The translations under genes were made by a program, and so were the position numbers. Shown piece after piece: positions 6,811 through 8,679 of a DNA stretch of 8,679 nt (the first letter of the stretch is position 1; every line of letters begins with the position of its first letter). Origin of the DNA: Acidimicrobiales bacterium (GTDB lineage: Bacteria > Actinomycetota > Acidimicrobiia > Acidimicrobiales > Aldehydirespiratoraceae); NCBI GenBank assembly GCA_021604885.1, contig BQJV01000109.1:1-8679 (forward strand). The letters are read 5' to 3'. The notes below the pieces were generated by a model, which worked only from the letters and a program-made list of their open reading frames with translations, did no database searches and was not told the DNA's origin.

Positions 6811-8679
6811 CGGAGCGGACGCCCAGGTCCGAAGCTGGAGTCAGGGATACGTTCAAGCAACTCGAACTGCATGAGCCCTCCTGGCTGGCCGAAAGCCTCG
6901 GCCGCGACCGAGCTCTGGATCCTCGTTCCCGCCGGCACGGTCACGTCCTGGATGAAGTCTGCCGTATTCGACGGGGGAAGGGCCAGGCCGCGTACTGCGT
7001 CATCGGCAGACGCGGGCGCGACGTCGGCAAGGAAGCTACCTGCGGGACTGTCCGAGTAGACCCGAACGAACGTCGAATCGGTCTCCGTGACGAAGGAGGT
7101 GATCGGCGAGGACGCGTTGTTCACGGTCGTCGGATTGGCGAGTTCGCCAACTCCATCACAGTTGTGGACCAGGACTTCGTCGCCCGCGGATGTGACGACG
7201 AAGTAGGTGTGGATGTCGTCGACCGTCAGGTCGTAGGCCGGGGCAACATGGACACTGGCCCAGTCCAGGCCATCGACCGTGACCAAGTGACCCTCGGGCG
7301 TGCGCATGGCGTCGCCCGGGTCAAGATCCTGGGTCTCCTGCCACTCGCGGTCGGTCTCGTTCCAGACGTGGTGGTCCTCGGTCGTGACCACATGGGACCC
7401 ATCCGCGAACTGCAACTCCAACAGCGTGTCTTCGTGCGGCCACGTGTGCGTGACGGCGCGGGCACCTTCCTCACCTGACTCGGGGTCGCTCGCGAAGACC
7501 ACGTCTCCTGGGGCAATGTCCTCAATCGGCTTGGTCGACCCGTCCGCCAACAGCACGTGGGTGTCGCCGGAGAACGAGTTGCATCCACCGCGAGCAACGT
7601 CAGAGGCACGGCTCGCATCCGTTGCATTCTCGGCTCGGTTGGTAGCCGTGACGGCGTCGCCGACATTGTCGACCGCATCCATGCCTCGGCCGGCGAGCTT
7701 CGCAGCGTCCGCGACGAAGCCGGTGCCGAGGATGTCCATCCCGCAGCCGGCGGCATTGGCGAGGTTGATGCCGTTCTTGATGGCGTCGTAGCAGTCGTAG
7801 AACGGCATGAACTGCACGCCGATCTCAACAACGTCCACGACGAACTCGAGTGCGTCCCCCGCCCAGCCTTTCACCCGGTCCCAGAGGCTCTGCTCGTTCT
7901 TGTAGACCTCCCATTCACCGGTGTCGAGCAGGTACTCGGCCGCCCACATCATGGCGTCGCTCGCGACCCCGTGGGTGTTGTTCATGATGGCGAGGAAGTC
8001 CTCGCGGCTGATGTTGCCGTCCGCGTCGTTGTTGTTGTCCCTGCCGTAGTCGAACAGTGGGTGCGCGGCCGCAACGACCGAGTGCGCGAACGCACCGGGG
8101 TCGTCGATCGCGCCCACGTCGACCCAACACTCGAAGTCTGATTGTGCGCATACATCAGCCGCCGCGACGACCGCCTGCGTGTCCTGCAAGCCCTCGTTGG
8201 ACGACTCCGACGCCCTGGTGGTCTTTTTCGTACTGTGGCTCAGGCTCTTGCGGTACCCGGGGTCAGGGGTCCCCAGGTCGGACGTGAAGTACGCCCCGAT
8301 CGCCTCGACGAGTTTCGTGACGGCGTACCAGTCGAGCTTGGTCTGTACGTAGTCCGGTCCGAGCTTGGCGAGCGCGCGTTCGACCGCGAGGGCTGCGGCC
8401 GATCGCCCGTCCGGGTCGAAGTAGGACATCGGGTTGCCATTGCCGTACGTGTACCGATTGAGCGAGATCGTCGTGCGCAGCTCGCCGAAGACCGTGTCTC
8501 GACTTCGGAACGAGGCGGACGACGGCGTGTACCACCGGGCGCCCATCCAGACATCTCCCGTATCCGGGTCGGTGTAATCGGACTGATAGCCGAGTGAGGG
8601 CGCATCGCCGATCACCTCGATGGGCTCACCGAACGAGTCGTAGCTCGTGGTCGAGTTCAACTGCCCGGTCGTGTGATCG
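6807..8679 (-). CDS. RHS-repeat polymorphic toxin, C-terminal part, with Hint domain and toxin tip
   Basis: The frame is open to the right edge, so the N-terminal repeats and start are missing. The visible TTG at 8660 is not the start. Counting residues from 8660, 22-85 is the RHS-associated core (YTDPDTGDVWMGARWYTP, LNRYTYGNGNPMSYFDPDG). Residues 203-246 hold an EF-hand-like loop (210-221) followed by AAEYLLD, a pattern known from pretoxin regions. Residues 270-330 are hydrophobic and glycine-rich, like a pre-toxin linker. Residues 360-500 form a Hint domain with Cys360, TTEDH (427-430 region) and VLVHNC, where Asn500 and Cys501 mark the cleavage point. The last 116 residues are the toxin tip, with FVRVY, LALPPSNT and FGQPGGLMQFEL. 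RHS proteins encapsulate a toxin and are exported to kill neighbours. The delivery route is not visible here. The tip shows a motif order like TNT NAD glycohydrolases, which is inference. Confidence 0.88.
   Translation of the reverse strand, partial: DHTTGQLNSTTSYDSFGEPIEVIGDAPSLGYQSDYTDPDTGDVWMGARWYTPSSASFRSRDTVFGELRTTISLNRYTYGNGNPMSYFDPDGRSAAALAVERALAKLGPDYVQTKLDWYAVTKLVEAIGAYFTSDLGTPDPGYRKSLSHSTKKTTRASESSNEGLQDTQAVVAAADVCAQSDFECWVDVGAIDDPGAFAHSVVAAAHPLFDYGRDNNNDADGNISREDFLAIMNNTHGVASDAMMWAAEYLLDTGEWEVYKNEQSLWDRVKGWAGDALEFVVDVVEIGVQFMPFYDCYDAIKNGINLANAAGCGMDILGTGFVADAAKLAGRGMDAVDNVGDAVTATNRAENATDASRASDVARGGCNSFSGDTHVLLADGSTKPIEDIAPGDVVFASDPESGEEGARAVTHTWPHEDTLLELQFADGSHVVTTEDHHVWNETDREWQETQDLDPGDAMRTPEGHLVTVDGLDWASVHVAPAYDLTVDDIHTYFVVTSAGDEVLVHNCDGVGELANPTTVNNASSPITSFVTETDSTFVRVYSDSPAGSFLADVAPASADDAVRGLALPPSNTADFIQDVTVPAGTRIQSSVAAEAFGQPGGLMQFELLERIPDSSFGPGRPLR
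6810..7133 (-). other. C-terminal toxin domain of the RHS protein, TNT-like
   Basis: Residues 510-617 follow the Hint cleavage point. The order FVRVYSD, AGSFL, R557, LALPPSN, a strand ending VTVPAGT, and FGQPGGLMQFEL, then FGPGRPL, resembles the TNT (DUF4237) toxins, where a PGGG-x-Q block supplies a key glutamine. Here the block is PGGLMQ with Gln598 at the same spacing. The usual third Gly is Leu, so the match is imperfect. An ADP-ribosyltransferase-like or unrelated fold is also possible. Confidence 0.45.
7158..7583 (-). other. Hint (hedgehog/intein-type) autoprocessing domain within the RHS protein
   Basis: The domain runs from Cys360 (codon 7583-7581) to Asn500, and the following Cys501 codon lies at 7160-7158. 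It opens with CNSFSGDTHVLLADGSTKPI, has the block B sequence VVTTEDHHVW with Thr427 and His430, and ends YFVVTSAGDEVLVHNC. At 141 residues it is a mini-Hint without a homing endonuclease. Such domains release the toxin tip by self-cleavage. All catalytic positions appear intact. Confidence 0.9.
7998..8033 (-). other. EF-hand-like calcium-binding loop in the RHS pretoxin region
   Basis: Residues 210-221 (NNDADGNISRED) fit the 12-residue EF-hand loop: Asp at positions 3 and 5, Gly at 6, Ile at 8, Ser at 9 and Asp at 12, with Asn at position 1. The flanking sequence ISREDF...AAEYLLD is a recurring pretoxin pattern. Calcium binding is plausible but not shown. Confidence 0.55.
8406..8597 (-). other. 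RHS repeat-associated core domain
   Basis: Residues 22-85 carry the signature that closes RHS barrels: LGYQSDYTDPDTGDVWMGAR, WYTP, FRSRD, then LNRYTYGNGNPMSYFDPDG. The sequence after DPDG is the variable C-terminal region, as in other RHS toxins. The preceding YDSFGEPI is a typical end of a YD repeat. Confidence 0.9.

Noticed and set aside
7158..7583. Hint domain as an inserted splicing intein in a housekeeping-type protein
   Set aside because: It sits between an RHS core/pretoxin region and a toxin tip and lacks a homing endonuclease, so the polymorphic-toxin reading is preferred, although splicing is kept as an open question.
7557..8141. Plus-strand open frame of 194 codons opposite the RHS gene
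   Set aside because: It mirrors the RHS linker codons and shows no recognisable domain or good start context.

Overview
The window is high-GC DNA whose ribosomal and elongation-factor genes look actinobacterial. The EF-Tu, EF-G and S12 sequences and the single SLH-domain secreted protein fit Actinomycetota, perhaps the Acidimicrobiia. That class-level placement is inference from sequence style and was not tested with a tree.

Layout. (1) Positions 1-810, plus strand: the 3' part of a secreted protein with one S-layer homology domain, cut by the left edge. (2) A strong GC-rich hairpin at 835-868 lies between two converging genes and can serve as terminator for both. (3) Positions 889-5528, minus strand: a complete str operon in the order rpsL, rpsG, fusA, tuf, rpsJ. 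A good sigma70-type promoter lies at 5606-5634. rpsL and rpsG are 2 nt apart and tuf and rpsJ 7 nt apart, while the rpsG-fusA gap is 131 nt and can fold. rpsJ is the last gene before the terminator, so it is not followed by rplC and the usual S10 operon. (4) Positions 5662-8679, minus strand: an accessory block of three genes reading toward the str promoter. It starts with the C-terminal part of an RHS/YD-repeat polymorphic toxin, cut by the right edge, with an RHS core, an EF-hand-like pretoxin region, a Hint autoprocessing domain and a C-terminal toxin module of about 110 residues. Next comes a small gene overlapping the toxin stop, a likely immunity gene, and then a probable SGNH-type lipoprotein.

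How the genes work together. The str operon supplies ribosomal proteins S12, S7 and S10 and the factors EF-G and EF-Tu for translation. The RHS protein is expected to be delivered to rival cells and to release its tip after Hint cleavage, while the overlapping small protein would protect the producer. The most noteworthy points are the toxin tip, whose motif order resembles TNT-type NAD-degrading toxins, its unassigned partner gene with two competing start sites, and the detached position of rpsJ.

No gene-free stretch exceeds 300 bases. No tRNA, rRNA, insertion sequence or CRISPR array was seen.
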